Assembly (NCBI RefSeq): GCF_019242955.1
Contig: NZ_CP066129.1
Span: forward strand, 2,418,001 to 2,482,000
DNA: 64,000 bases
From: Morganella morganii
Lineage (GTDB): Bacteria; Pseudomonadota; Gammaproteobacteria; Enterobacterales; Enterobacteriaceae
Direction of reading: 5' to 3'
The notes below the pieces were generated by a model, which made no database searches, was not told the DNA's origin, and saw only the letters and a program-made list of their open reading frames with translations. The translations under genes and the position numbers were made by a program. Of this stretch, positions 26,477 through 35,745 are shown piece after piece; positions within the stretch are counted from its first letter, which is position 1, and each line of letters begins with the position of its first letter.

Positions 26477-26680
26477 GTCAGCCCTGTCAATTCCGGATAG
26501 CCAGGTATTCTGCGGACAATGCAGCTGAATACCCGGATAAAATACATATAATTTTTAAATATAACCGGTGAGTCAGGTATAAACGTGGCTAATAATGCGA
26601 TATAGCAGTCAGAAAAAATAAAAAATTATCTTAAAAATTATTATGTTGTGTATCAATTTATTACAAGATAATAACTGCAT

Positions 26681-26714
26681 AAAAAAATACCGGCCATTTA
26701 TAATGACCGGTATT
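26681..26714 (-). terminator. Terminator of the dapA-bamC operon
   Basis: On the minus strand aataccgg ... ccggtatt form a stem about 40 bases after the bamC stop, followed by seven T residues. Confidence 0.8.
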
Positions 26715-26752
26715 AATAATAATATTTACGCTATTCAGATAGCGAAATTATA

Positions 26753-27802
26753 TTATTTTACAGATGATTTGCTGAATGCCGCTTCCAGTGCTTTCACCAT
26801 TTCATCATTTTCTTTCTGTGTCAGCGGTTTCCCTTTGGAACTGATAAACTGCAGGCTGCTGCGGTTATCCAGGTCACCAACCTGTAAGGTATAATCACCT
26901 TCAGCTACTGACGGATCGTCGATACCCAGGCTGCTCCATTCTGCTGAGCTCAGGCCTTTGTATGTCACTTCAATATTACCGGTGGAACGGGTGCGATCAC
27001 CCATTTTCATGCCGACACTTTCCAGCACAACCGGCAGACGGGACCAGACCACATCAAACGGTGCGCGGACAATAATCTGCGGCAGGCCGGTTTTATCGCT
27101 GCCGCTCTGAACGTCCGGAGCAGCATACTGTGACGCGTTGGTGTCCTGACGTGCGGCATTACGCATACGGTCAAGGCCGTCAACCAGCTCGTTGAGCGTC
27201 AGGTTGTTATAACGGGTAATTTCCGTTTTATCTGTTACCGGGTTTTCACCCTGCTTCAGACCTTCACTGGTCACAACAACCGCCACCTGTGAACCGGCCG
27301 GTTCAATTTTGATACGCTGACGGGACTGTAACGGCAGATCTTCATCCGCACGCTGCCACACAATCCAGTCCGTGACAATCACGCCGCCGGCTTCATCGCG
27401 CTGGCTGACAGGTACTGAGCGGTCAGCCAGAACGCGGTTGATCTGTGCCCACAGTGTTTTGTTTTCCGCTGAATTCTCCAGCAGAAGACGGCTTGCATCT
27501 CCTGCTGTTTCCGTACGGGAACCTGCTAACAGGCTGACAGTCTGTACCGGCGGACGGATGTCCAGCGCCAGACCGGTCGCACCATCCTGCTTAACCTGAG
27601 GAATGTCATACTGACCGCTCTGCAGCGGCAGGATCATTCCCTGAGGAACATTCAGCGCCTGTAACTGCGGCGCATCCAGGTACGAAGTATCGCCGCTGAC
27701 CTGGCGCTTGTAGTGCTGATCGCCGGAGCAGGCTGCCAGTAATAAGACCACGGAAAGACCAGCGAGCTTCGTAACCTTTGATTTTTGCAGTAGTGTTGCC
27801 AT
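26753..27802 (-). CDS. bamC: Outer-membrane assembly lipoprotein BamC
   Basis: BamC (NlpB) is a lipoprotein of the BAM complex that inserts beta-barrel proteins in the outer membrane. The 349-aa product has signal peptide and lipobox LLAACSGD. The unstructured N-terminal part contacts BamD (YKRQVSGDTSYLDAPQLQALNVPQGMILP), and two helix-grip domains follow (ENKTLWAQINRVLADRSVPV; RAPFDVVWSRLPVVLESVGMKM). It follows dapA by 17 bases, the E. coli order. Confidence 0.97.
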   Translation of the reverse strand: MATLLQKSKVTKLAGLSVVLLLAACSGDQHYKRQVSGDTSYLDAPQLQALNVPQGMILPLQSGQYDIPQVKQDGATGLALDIRPPVQTVSLLAGSRTETAGDASRLLLENSAENKTLWAQINRVLADRSVPVSQRDEAGGVIVTDWIVWQRADEDLPLQSRQRIKIEPAGSQVAVVVTSEGLKQGENPVTDKTEITRYNNLTLNELVDGLDRMRNAARQDTNASQYAAPDVQSGSDKTGLPQIIVRAPFDVVWSRLPVVLESVGMKMGDRTRSTGNIEVTYKGLSSAEWSSLGIDDPSVAEGDYTLQVGDLDNRSSLQFISSKGKPLTQKENDEMVKALEAAFSKSSVK

Positions 27803-27819
27803 TCAGATTCCCTAAAATA

Positions 27820-28719
27820 TTATCGTATGCCCGCCGTCTTCATGGCGCGGCCGACCGTATTCTGCCCCGCTTCCGTGAGCGGTAACAGCGGCAGACGCAG
27901 TGTCTGCTCCGCGATCAGACCCAGCTGATGACAGGCCCATTTTACCGGTGACGGGCTTGGCTCACAGAATAATGTGTGATGCAGGTCCATCAGTTGATTG
28001 TTAATCACACGTGCACGATCAAAATCCCCGCGCAGGGCAAGATCAAACATCTGTGCCATTTCTGCCGCAGCCACGTTGGCTGTCACAGAAATCACACCTT
28101 TACCGCCCAGGAGGGTGAAATCCAGTGCTGACGCGTCATCACCGCTGAGCAGAATGAAGTTTTCATCATTCACCAGGGTTTTGATTTCATTCACACGACT
28201 TAAGTTCCCGGTCGCTTCTTTAATTGCCGCAATATTGTCCAGTTTTGCCAGACGGGCAACTGTGGCAGGTAACATATCACAGCCGGTGCGCGTTGGCACA
28301 TTATACAGAATTTGCGGTAATGCGGTATTCTCTGAAATCACTTTAAAGTGCTGATACAGACCTTCCTGTGACGGACGATTGTAATACGGGGTAACAGTCA
28401 GGCATGCCGCCACACCACTGTTCTCAAATTGTTCAGTAAACCAGACTGCCTCATTGGTTGCGTTCGCACCGGTACCGGCAATAACCGGGATACGGCCTTC
28501 CGCGAACTCCAGCGTCGCCAGCACCACATCCACATGCTCCTGATGTGACAGTGTGGCGGATTCCCCGGTGGTTCCGACAGCCACAATGGCGGACGTGCCT
28601 GCCGCGACATGGTAATCCACTAATTTCCGGAGCCCCGCTTTGTCAACACGACCCTGTGTATCCAGTGGTGTAACCATCGCAACAATACTGCCTTTTAAAA
28701 CGTCATTTATGTGTGACAT
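27820..28719 (-). CDS. dapA: 4-hydroxy-tetrahydrodipicolinate synthase
   Basis: DapA condenses pyruvate with aspartate semialdehyde, the first committed step to lysine and DAP. The 299-aa TIM-barrel protein has [28 protein letters not shown] with the catalytic Tyr, [11 protein letters not shown], and IKEATGNL with the Schiff-base Lys. The start at 28719 is chosen for gaggg upstream. It leaves about 7 residues more than E. coli, so a slightly later start cannot be excluded. Confidence 0.97.
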   Translation of the reverse strand: MSHINDVLKGSIVAMVTPLDTQGRVDKAGLRKLVDYHVAAGTSAIVAVGTTGESATLSHQEHVDVVLATLEFAEGRIPVIAGTGANATNEAVWFTEQFENSGVAACLTVTPYYNRPSQEGLYQHFKVISENTALPQILYNVPTRTGCDMLPATVARLAKLDNIAAIKEATGNLSRVNEIKTLVNDENFILLSGDDASALDFTLLGGKGVISVTANVAAAEMAQMFDLALRGDFDRARVINNQLMDLHHTLFCEPSPSPVKWACHQLGLIAEQTLRLPLLPLTEAGQNTVGRAMKTAGIR

Positions 28720-29018
28720 GTACGAAACCCTCATAATCGGATAAATATAGGACAACATTTTAATGGTACTTGTTCAGGGCGCAGAAAAAAACACCCTAAC
28801 TGTACGTTTTTAATGAATTTTGTTAATACCCGGCGGCACACCTTAAAAAGAAGTAATAATGTCCGCTTTTTTCGCCGGTTAAACGGCGGAACACATGATA
28901 GCGTGTCTGTATCCGGCAGGTTTGATATGCCGCAATCATTTTATTATTACCGCAGAGTACACAACAGGTTATTGCTATCAGCCTTATCTTTCTTTATGTT
29001 TAACACATTCACGGTGTC

Positions 29019-29579
29019 ATGAAGAGGAATGAGGGTTTGCCGCAACGCGATCAGCAATATCTGGTTATCACTGCACTGGGACGGGATCGCGCAGGGATTG
29101 TCAATGCGATTACCCGTCACGCCGGAGAGTGTGACTGTAATATCGAAGACAGCCGTCTGGCCATTTTCGGTGAGGAGTTCACGTTTATAATGATGTTGTC
29201 AGGCAGCTGGAATGCCATCGCCATGCTGGAGGCCACCCTGCCGGTACTGGCGGCAGAGCTTGACCTGCTGACCGTCATGAAGCGGACACAGCGCGGGCAT
29301 CAGCCTGCAGCCACCACCGGCGTCAGCGCACAGGTCACCGTGCCCGATGCCGCAGGATTGGTGGAACGCTTTACCAATTTGTTTATGAGACTGGATTACA
29401 CCCTGGCCGAACTGGTGTCCAAAACCCGGCCGGATGAGGAGACAGACGCAGTACTGCTGGAAATTCAGATTACCGCGCATCACCCGACAGGGGAGAACAA
29501 CACGGTATTGCAACAGCAGTTTTCACGTCTTTGTGCTGAACTACAGGCCGAAGGCACTATTACCCTGATGAATCATTAA
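29019..29579 (+). CDS. gcvR: Glycine cleavage system repressor GcvR
   Basis: A 186-aa protein with two ACT-like domains (YLVITALGRDRAGIVNAITRHAGECDCNIEDSRL and ITAHHPTGENNTV). In E. coli GcvR binds GcvA when glycine is scarce and represses gcvTHP. It is divergent from dapA and followed 38 bases on by bcp, as in E. coli. The ATG at 29019 is preceded by a gtgtc stretch with a weak ribosome site; the next in-frame ATG lies inside the ACT domain, so 29019 is kept. Confidence 0.93.
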   Translation: MKRNEGLPQRDQQYLVITALGRDRAGIVNAITRHAGECDCNIEDSRLAIFGEEFTFIMMLSGSWNAIAMLEATLPVLAAELDLLTVMKRTQRGHQPAATTGVSAQVTVPDAAGLVERFTNLFMRLDYTLAELVSKTRPDEETDAVLLEIQITAHHPTGENNTVLQQQFSRLCAELQAEGTITLMNH

Positions 29580-29617
29580 TTTTTTGTGTTGATTATTACG
29601 TTTACGGAGAGTGTGTA

Positions 29618-30088
29618 ATGAGCCCATTGAACGCCGGAGATAAGGCGCCCCTGTTCAGCCTTCCCGACCAGGATGGTGAATTAATCAGCCTGGCCGATTA
29701 TGCCGGTCAGCGTGTGCTGGTGTATTTTTATCCCAAGGCCATGACGCCGGGCTGTACTGTCCAGGCATGCGGTCTGCGCGACAATATGGATGAACTGAAA
29801 CAGTTCAATGTTGAAGTATTGGGGATCAGCACAGACAAACCCGAAAAATTGTCCCGTTTCGCGGAAAAAGAGTTACTCAATTTTACACTGCTGTCAGATG
29901 AAGATCACACCGTTGCCGAAGCATTCGGTGTCTGGGGTGAAAAACAGTTTATGGGGAAAACCTATGACGGTATTCACCGCATCAGCTTCTTGATCGGCAC
30001 TGACGGTAAAGTCGAGCATGTTTTTGATAAGTTCAAAACCAGCGACCACGACCAGGTCGTGCTTGAGTATCTGAAAACGCACAGCTGA
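29618..30088 (+). CDS. bcp: Thioredoxin-dependent thiol peroxidase Bcp
   Basis: A 156-aa atypical peroxiredoxin that reduces peroxides with electrons from thioredoxin. FYPKAMTPGCTVQACGLRDN carries the peroxidatic Cys (TPGC) and, five residues on, the resolving Cys of the helix alpha-2 type. The ribosome site cggagag precedes the ATG. It follows gcvR as in E. coli. Confidence 0.97.
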   Translation: MSPLNAGDKAPLFSLPDQDGELISLADYAGQRVLVYFYPKAMTPGCTVQACGLRDNMDELKQFNVEVLGISTDKPEKLSRFAEKELLNFTLLSDEDHTVAEAFGVWGEKQFMGKTYDGIHRISFLIGTDGKVEHVFDKFKTSDHDQVVLEYLKTHS

Positions 30089-30118
30089 TTCCCCGGCGGT
30101 TTACCGTTTTTTCTGAGA

Positions 30119-30147
30119 AACACCATCTTACCGTGGTGTTTTTTTTA
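30119..30147 (+). terminator. Terminator of gcvR-bcp
   Basis: aacacca (30119-30125) pairs with tggtgtt (30134-30140), followed by an eight-T run. It lies 31 bases after the bcp stop. Confidence 0.85.
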
Positions 30148-30266
30148 TTTTTCAACCATACAGGATGATATGCACGATAGTGTCGATTCCTGATATTCCC
30201 CGCCAGTCACACTGTGCTAGTTTCTTTCCGGACGACATGATGTCACCTCTCTGAAAAGGATTCTGA

Positions 30267-31700
30267 ATGAAAATAACACGACTCACCGCTGCTATACTGA
30301 CACTCACCCCTGTGGTTGCTTTTGCCGCCCCGGTGACGGAATTTGAATACAAAAAGAAAGGCTTTAAAATTACCGTTGATGAGCGCTCAGAAGGCGTGAA
30401 CATCCGTATTCCGAAAGATACAAAGAAACCGACACTCTCCATTACCGCACCGGATGCCAATGGTATTTCCCATAACTATTTTACGGAATTCAATGTGGGC
30501 CGGCGTGGCCTGAATATTGATAATAAGAATGCCGCACAGACAATTATTAATGAAGTAACCGGTCCGGATATTACCCGGCTGCGCGGCAATATTAACGTAC
30601 TGGCTAATAAAGCCACCCTGATCATTGCTAACCCGAACGGCATTAACTGCAATCAGTGCGATGTCACGAATGTTAATGCATTCGTTAAAGCGACCGGTAA
30701 AATTATCTATGAAAATGATAAAATGGCAGGATACAGCAATATAACGGGCGATATTGCGTATTTTAATACCACGGTAGAAAACCGTACGCTTGTTATGAAT
30801 GATTTCGCCAAAAATATCAAAATAAAAAATTCTAAGTTGGCTCCTGACGCATTAGTACTCATGAGTGGTTTCACCGGGTACAAGTATGCTTATAAGCCGG
30901 TAAACCGTATTCAGGATAACAACTACAAACCGGAAATTAAAGATACCAGTCTGATAACAGCATTTCATAACCGGTATGTGAAAGAAAAAAAGTGGCAGCC
31001 GGCCGGGGAAATAACCATTGACTACGACTCTGTTCTGACACCTGCAAAACTATATATATCGGCCGAAGACAGTTTTATTAACAAAGAGGGTGAAATTAAC
31101 GCAGGATCTGCATATATTAATCTTCTGCACAGTCAGTTTAATATGCGGTACTACACGCCACTCCGTGCCAAATATCTGACTATTAACATGAGAAACAGTA
31201 TATTTGAGAATACGAAAGTAGTCGCAGCCGGGCATGTTAATATTAATTTATACGGTTCAAACCAGTTTACTAACTCCGGTTCCCTTTCTGCAAAGGGCCT
31301 GAATGTAACATCATATAATCCCGTGGTGTTTAAATATTTCAATAATGAAAAAAGTATTCTTGCCACGATGAAAGGACTTAATAAAAATCACCTGAAAAAT
31401 ACAGGGAAAATTACTGCCGATAACATTGTCATACACACACCGGGCGACGGGTTTTACTTTGTCAATACAGGAAAATCTTCGTCATTAATCACAAAAACTT
31501 TCGATTATGATGCGATGCATGCCAATTTCAGTAATTCCGGTTCAATGGCGATCCGTCAACATTTCAAAATGACCGGTGAGGTGGGTTTAATGGCAAGCTC
31601 CCCTGAAAATGATTTGACCGGTGATCCAAAATACCAATTTCGTGTCAATCATAACGAAGCAGCAAACAACGTCAATGGCCATGAGTTAAATCCGCTGTAA
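30267..31700 (+). CDS. Stand-alone TPS-domain (haemagglutinin N-terminal) secreted protein A, 477 aa
   Basis: The product has a signal peptide (MKITRLTAAILTLTPVVAFA, cut at about 20), then the two-partner-secretion domain of filamentous haemagglutinins: HNYFTEFNVGRRGLNID (residues 70-85), QTIINEV (91-97), LRGNI, and ANPNGINCNQC (121-131) with the Cys pair at 128 and 131. After about residue 150 come repeated strand-like units such as FINKEGEINAGSAYINL, TNSGSLSAKGLNV, and KNTGKITADNIVIHT, as expected for a right-handed beta-helix. At 477 aa it is far shorter than typical TpsA exoproteins and ends cleanly. No TpsB transporter is next to it. Inserted between bcp and perM. Confidence 0.85.
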   Translation: MKITRLTAAILTLTPVVAFAAPVTEFEYKKKGFKITVDERSEGVNIRIPKDTKKPTLSITAPDANGISHNYFTEFNVGRRGLNIDNKNAAQTIINEVTGPDITRLRGNINVLANKATLIIANPNGINCNQCDVTNVNAFVKATGKIIYENDKMAGYSNITGDIAYFNTTVENRTLVMNDFAKNIKIKNSKLAPDALVLMSGFTGYKYAYKPVNRIQDNNYKPEIKDTSLITAFHNRYVKEKKWQPAGEITIDYDSVLTPAKLYISAEDSFINKEGEINAGSAYINLLHSQFNMRYYTPLRAKYLTINMRNSIFENTKVVAAGHVNINLYGSNQFTNSGSLSAKGLNVTSYNPVVFKYFNNEKSILATMKGLNKNHLKNTGKITADNIVIHTPGDGFYFVNTGKSSSLITKTFDYDAMHANFSNSGSMAIRQHFKMTGEVGLMASSPENDLTGDPKYQFRVNHNEAANNVNGHELNPL

Positions 31701-31703
31701 CAC

Positions 31704-31739
31704 CAAAAAATCCCGATAACTGGTTGCCCGGTTATCGGG
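31704..31739 (-). terminator. Terminator of perM
   Basis: cccgataac (31712-31720) pairs with gttatcggg (31731-31739). The A run at 31705-31710 gives a T tail on the minus strand. Confidence 0.75.
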
Positions 31740-31785
31740 GTCACTTCAGGTGTCTTTCTCAATTGACTGTTTTATTCTGACAATA

Positions 31786-32880
31786 TTACTTCTGTTCCGG
31801 AGGTGTGCTATCCAAAATGGGTTCCTGCACTATTTTTTCCTCCGGCCAGACATTGATCACTGCTTTAATCAGCGTCGCCAGCGGAATTGCAAAAAAGACG
31901 CCCCAGAATCCCCACAATCCGCCGAAAATAATAATGGACAGAATAATCACCAGCGGATGAAGATTCACCGCTTCGGAAAACAGAACCGGCACCAGAATAT
32001 TGCTGTCCAGACCCTGTACCACCAGATAGGCGATAAACATCGTCCAGAAATCAGAATCCAGTCCCCACTGGAACAACCCGACCAGAATTACCGGCACTGT
32101 CACAATCACTGCACCCACATACGGGATAAGGACAGACAATCCCACCAGTACACCCAGCAGCAGCGCATAGTTCAGACCGACCACTGCGAAGACAATATAA
32201 GTACAAACACCGACAATAATCATCTCCGTCACTTTGCCGCGGATATAGTTGGAGATCTGCTGATTCATTTCCACCCACACTTTCCCGGCCAGTGAACGGT
32301 TACGTGGCAGAATGCGCTGAAAACCGCGCAGCAGCTGTTCTTTATCTTTCAGTAAAAAGAACACCATCAGCGGCACCAGAATCAGATAAATCGTCATTGT
32401 CAGTAATCCCACCAGCGATGCCAGTGACATTTTCACCACCGAATCCCCGACTGAGAGCAGCTTACTGCGGGCATTATCGAGGATCATATCCATCAGCCCG
32501 ACATCCATCAGAGCCGGGAAACGGTTCGGCAGTTCACGGGCAAACTCATTGAAACGGCTGAACATCGTCGGCATATCCAGCAGCAGATTACGCCCCTGCC
32601 CCCAGACCGTTGGTGCAAGAATAAAGATCACCAGCACACTGATGCCGATAAACAGGGTCAGGATCAGCATAATCGCCGGTTTGCGCGAGCAGCCGCGCTT
32701 TTCCATCTGATGGATAGGCCACTCCAGCAGATATGCCAGCACAATCGCCACCAGCAGCGGCGCTAAGATACCGCTGAAAAAATAAATAATTCCGAAACCC
32801 GCCAGTAAAATCACGGTCAAAGCAACTGCCTGCGGATCGGCAAAACGCCGTCGGTACCACTGAATGATTAAATCTAACAT
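31786..32880 (-). CDS. perM: AI-2E family inner-membrane protein PerM
   Basis: A 364-aa AI-2 exporter/PerM superfamily permease with about eight membrane helices. The start at 32880 (MLDLIIQWYRRRF) has gggag upstream and gives the family length; the longer frame does not. Features: GFGIIYFFSGILAPLLVAIVLAYLLEWP, FFLLKDKEQLLRGF, VLVGLSVLIPYVGAVIVTVPV, and the C-terminal SEAVNLHPLVIILSIIIFGGLWGFWGVFFAIPLATL. The transport substrate in E. coli is unclear. It is divergent from bepA, the E. coli arrangement. Confidence 0.95.
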   Translation of the reverse strand: MLDLIIQWYRRRFADPQAVALTVILLAGFGIIYFFSGILAPLLVAIVLAYLLEWPIHQMEKRGCSRKPAIMLILTLFIGISVLVIFILAPTVWGQGRNLLLDMPTMFSRFNEFARELPNRFPALMDVGLMDMILDNARSKLLSVGDSVVKMSLASLVGLLTMTIYLILVPLMVFFLLKDKEQLLRGFQRILPRNRSLAGKVWVEMNQQISNYIRGKVTEMIIVGVCTYIVFAVVGLNYALLLGVLVGLSVLIPYVGAVIVTVPVILVGLFQWGLDSDFWTMFIAYLVVQGLDSNILVPVLFSEAVNLHPLVIILSIIIFGGLWGFWGVFFAIPLATLIKAVINVWPEEKIVQEPILDSTPPEQK

Positions 32881-33016
32881 GACTCTGCTCCCGGGGTTAG
32901 CGGCAAAAATATGACAAATCCTGCCCACCGGGCAGACTGTGTGAGGATTTTACTTGAGTGTTTGCTATGATACACGAATTATTACCAGTGATAATCAACG
33001 GGGAAAGCGTCATCCT

Positions 33017-34480
33017 ATGAATACGTTTCTGAAAAAACCGTTAGCCGTCTTACTGAGTCTTGCTCTGACCTTCCCGGTTCTGCCTGCCGCACAGGCGGCC
33101 GTTGAAGATGCGTTACCGGAAATCGGCACCACTGCCGGCGGTACGCTCAGTATCGGACAGGAAAATCTGATGGGGGATTTTTATCTGCGGATGATCCGCA
33201 GCAGTTCCCCGATGGTCTATGATCCTGTTTTACTGCAATATATCAATAAACTCGGCCAGCGTTTAGTCTCAAACGCGGATTCGGTCAAAACCCCGTTTAA
33301 CTTTTTCCTGATTGCCAATCCGAATATTAACGCCTTTGCATTCTTCGGCGGTAATGTGGTGCTGCACACGTCACTGTTCCGCTACAGTCTGACAGAGAGT
33401 GAGCTGGCCTCCGTGATGGCGCACGAAATCGCCCACGTCACCCAGCGCCATCTGGCAAGGATGATGGAAGATCAGCAGAACAAAGCACCGCTGGCCTGGG
33501 CAGCCACACTGGGCTCTATCCTGCTGCTGATGACCGGCACCCCGGTCGGGGCAGCTGCCATGACTTCCACCATGGCCGGGATCCAGCAGAATATGATCAG
33601 CTTTACACAATCCAACGAGCAGGAAGCGGACCGTATCGGTATGGGTACACTGAGCCGTGCCGGGTTTGATCCGCAGGGTATGCCGGATTTTATGACCATC
33701 ATGGTGGATATGTCCCGCTACAGCTCCAAGCCGCCGGAAATGCTGCTGACCCACCCCCTGCCGGACAGCCGTCTGGCCGATGCACGCAGCCGCGCCGGAC
33801 AGATGCCGCGCAAAAACCCGCCGCAATCCTTTGACTTCCTGCTGGCCCGCGCCCGGGCGATGGCGATGTACGGCGGACAACCGCTGCGCAATGCCACTGA
33901 TCAGATGATCGAAAACTACAGCAAAGGTAACAGTAAGGAACAAATGGCGGCTGACTATGCCCGCGCCATTCTGCTTTACCGTGACAACAAATATGAGCCT
34001 GCCTCACAAATTCTGACGAAATTACTGGCGGCAGACCCGGAGAATGTCTGGTTTATTGATGTGATGACGGACGTCGATATCGGTCTGAACAGAACATCGC
34101 AGGCGGTAACCCGGCTGGAAAATGCCCTGAAGCGTGAACCGGGTAATTCGGTGTATCAGATAAACCTCGGTAACGCCTATATTCAGAATAAACAATATGA
34201 TAAAGCGACCCGGATTCTGCGCAATTACACCTTTGACCATCCGTCAGATCCGAGCGGCTGGGATCTGCTGGCCGAAGCAGGCGGGAAAGCCGGGCGCCGG
34301 GCGGATGAACTGGCTGCCCGTGCGGAATATCAGAACTTAATGGGGAATTTTGACGGCGCTATCCGCAGCCTGACCGAAGCCGCCAGGCAGGCCAAACCCG
34401 GCAGTTATGATCAGGCCCGCTATGATGCGCGGATTGACCAGATCCGCCAGTTACAGCTGCAATTCAAACAATTTAAATAA
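33017..34480 (+). CDS. bepA: Periplasmic chaperone/metalloprotease BepA
   Basis: BepA (YfgC) is a periplasmic M48 zinc protease that helps assemble or degrades LptD and other outer-membrane proteins at the BAM complex. The 487-aa length equals E. coli. It has a cleavable signal peptide (LLSLALTFPVLPAAQA), MAHEIAHVTQRH with the HEXXH site, a downstream EQEADRIGM third ligand, and C-terminal TPR repeats (DPENVWFID..., GNSVYQINLGNAYIQNKQYDKAT). The start at 33017 is chosen for ggggaaag upstream. Confidence 0.96.
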   Translation: MNTFLKKPLAVLLSLALTFPVLPAAQAAVEDALPEIGTTAGGTLSIGQENLMGDFYLRMIRSSSPMVYDPVLLQYINKLGQRLVSNADSVKTPFNFFLIANPNINAFAFFGGNVVLHTSLFRYSLTESELASVMAHEIAHVTQRHLARMMEDQQNKAPLAWAATLGSILLLMTGTPVGAAAMTSTMAGIQQNMISFTQSNEQEADRIGMGTLSRAGFDPQGMPDFMTIMVDMSRYSSKPPEMLLTHPLPDSRLADARSRAGQMPRKNPPQSFDFLLARARAMAMYGGQPLRNATDQMIENYSKGNSKEQMAADYARAILLYRDNKYEPASQILTKLLAADPENVWFIDVMTDVDIGLNRTSQAVTRLENALKREPGNSVYQINLGNAYIQNKQYDKATRILRNYTFDHPSDPSGWDLLAEAGGKAGRRADELAARAEYQNLMGNFDGAIRSLTEAARQAKPGSYDQARYDARIDQIRQLQLQFKQFK

Positions 34481-34491
34481 TGAGGAATACG

Positions 34492-34845
34492 ATGACTGAT
34501 ACTGTCGCTATCTGGCACAACCCGCGCTGCTCGAAAAGCCGTGAAACCCTGGCATTGCTGGAAGAAAACGGGGTATCACCGGTGGTAGTGCTCTATCTGG
34601 ACACGCCGCCGTCAGTGGCGGAAATCAAAACCGTGCTCCGCGAGCTGAAATTTGATGATGCCCGCAAACTGATGCGCACCAAAGAAGCACTTTACAGTGA
34701 ACTGGGACTGGCCGCCGTCACCGATCAGGAAGCACTGATTCAGGCAATGCATGACAACCCGAAACTGATTGAGCGCCCGGTGGTGATTAAAGGCAAACAA
34801 GCCCGCCTCGGCCGTCCGCCGGAGCAGGTGCTGGAGATTCTCTGA
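34492..34845 (+). CDS. yfgD: ArsC-family reductase YfgD
   Basis: A 117-aa ArsC-like protein. IWHNPRCSKSRETLALLEENG carries the catalytic Cys, and KLIERPVVIKGKQARLGRPPEQVLEIL is the family C-terminus. It resembles E. coli YfgD, annotated as a glutaredoxin-dependent arsenate-reductase-like protein. The start at 34492 is selected because tgagga lies upstream; the ATG at 34480 overlaps the bepA stop but has no ribosome site. It is transcribed with bepA. Confidence 0.93.
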   Translation: MTDTVAIWHNPRCSKSRETLALLEENGVSPVVVLYLDTPPSVAEIKTVLRELKFDDARKLMRTKEALYSELGLAAVTDQEALIQAMHDNPKLIERPVVIKGKQARLGRPPEQVLEIL

Positions 34846-34858
34846 GCCTGACTTTCCG

Positions 34859-34878
34859 TCCCCGGTGCCCGCCGGGGA
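34859..34878 (+). terminator. Hairpin after yfgD
   Basis: tccccgg pairs with ccgggga in a 20-base stem-loop 13 bases after the yfgD stop. There is no T tail, so termination would need another factor. Confidence 0.35.
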
Positions 34879-34990
34879 TACTCGCCCGTATATAAATCCG
34901 CCATGTTCTTTTTATGAAATCGTCATTTATTACGACTGTTACAATCCCGTCGGTTATCAACACGTAATATAATGATTAAAGGAATAAATC

Positions 34991-35554
34991 ATGAAAAAGA
35001 CATTGACTGCGTTATCATTAATTTCTGCTGCATTATTTTCCGCCCAGTCCGTTGCCGGGCAGCAACTGACAGAATACGCCTACAAGAATGGTGATAAAAT
35101 CAGTGTGGCCCCGGTTAACCCGGAAATTGAAACATCCCTGACCACGGGCCCCGATCAAAAACCGATTCTGTCCATTAATTCTCCGAATCGCCGCGGCATT
35201 TCCCACAATATTTTCACCGACTATAATGTCGGCAAAATAGGTTTGACTATCGATAATGAGGACAACGCCAAAACTATTATTAATGAGGTGATCGGGGGAA
35301 ATAAAAGCCGTCTGCGCGGTAATACCTTTATTAAAGGCGGCAAGGCCAGCCTGCTGATCGTCAACCCGAATGGTGTGGTGTGCCTGGCATGCAGCTCAAC
35401 CAATACATCACTCTATTCTCACCGCAAAACGCTGCCCGTCGTTATCAATACCGCACAAGGTAACGATGTCATTTTCAAGGCCCGCAAGCCACTGACTGAC
35501 TCAGATCGCCTGACGGATATCCGTCAGAATATTTCCCTGATCACCTCACGCTGA
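34991..35554 (+). CDS. Stand-alone TPS-domain secreted protein B, 187 aa
   Basis: A signal peptide (LSLISAALFSAQSVAG, cut near 23) is followed by a bare TPS domain: HNIFTDYNVGKIGLTIDNE, KTIINEV (94-100), SRLRGN, and LIVNPNGVVCLACSSTN (122-138) with Cys 131 and 134. Only about 50 residues follow, so no stalk is left. It has its own ribosome site (aaagga) and terminator. Inserted between yfgD and the ynb-like operon. The closest paralogue in the window is protein A (shared GISHN, TIINEV and LRGN motifs). Secreted fate and function are unknown. Confidence 0.82.
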   Translation: MKKTLTALSLISAALFSAQSVAGQQLTEYAYKNGDKISVAPVNPEIETSLTTGPDQKPILSINSPNRRGISHNIFTDYNVGKIGLTIDNEDNAKTIINEVIGGNKSRLRGNTFIKGGKASLLIVNPNGVVCLACSSTNTSLYSHRKTLPVVINTAQGNDVIFKARKPLTDSDRLTDIRQNISLITSR

Positions 35555-35563
35555 TCCCTGCTA

Positions 35564-35592
35564 TACCGCCGTATTAACGGCGGTAATTCTTT
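35564..35592 (+). terminator. Terminator of TPS protein B
   Basis: taccgccg (35564-35571) pairs with cggcggta (35578-35585), followed by attctttt. It lies 9 bases after the stop. Confidence 0.75.
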
Positions 35593-35745
35593 TATCCGAA
35601 ACTTTCCCCGTCCCTGACTGTCCTACTCTGTAACAACACAGTTCCGTCATCATGCTACATTAACTTAAGAAAACTCTTATTGCAGCGATCACAGAATAAC
35701 GTATTGATAATATGGATAACTGACTGTGTATTATCAGGGAAAAAA

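Noticed and set aside
30152..30460. Minus-strand frame across the start of TPS gene A
   Set aside because: Antisense to a well-supported gene with signal peptide; no ribosome site.
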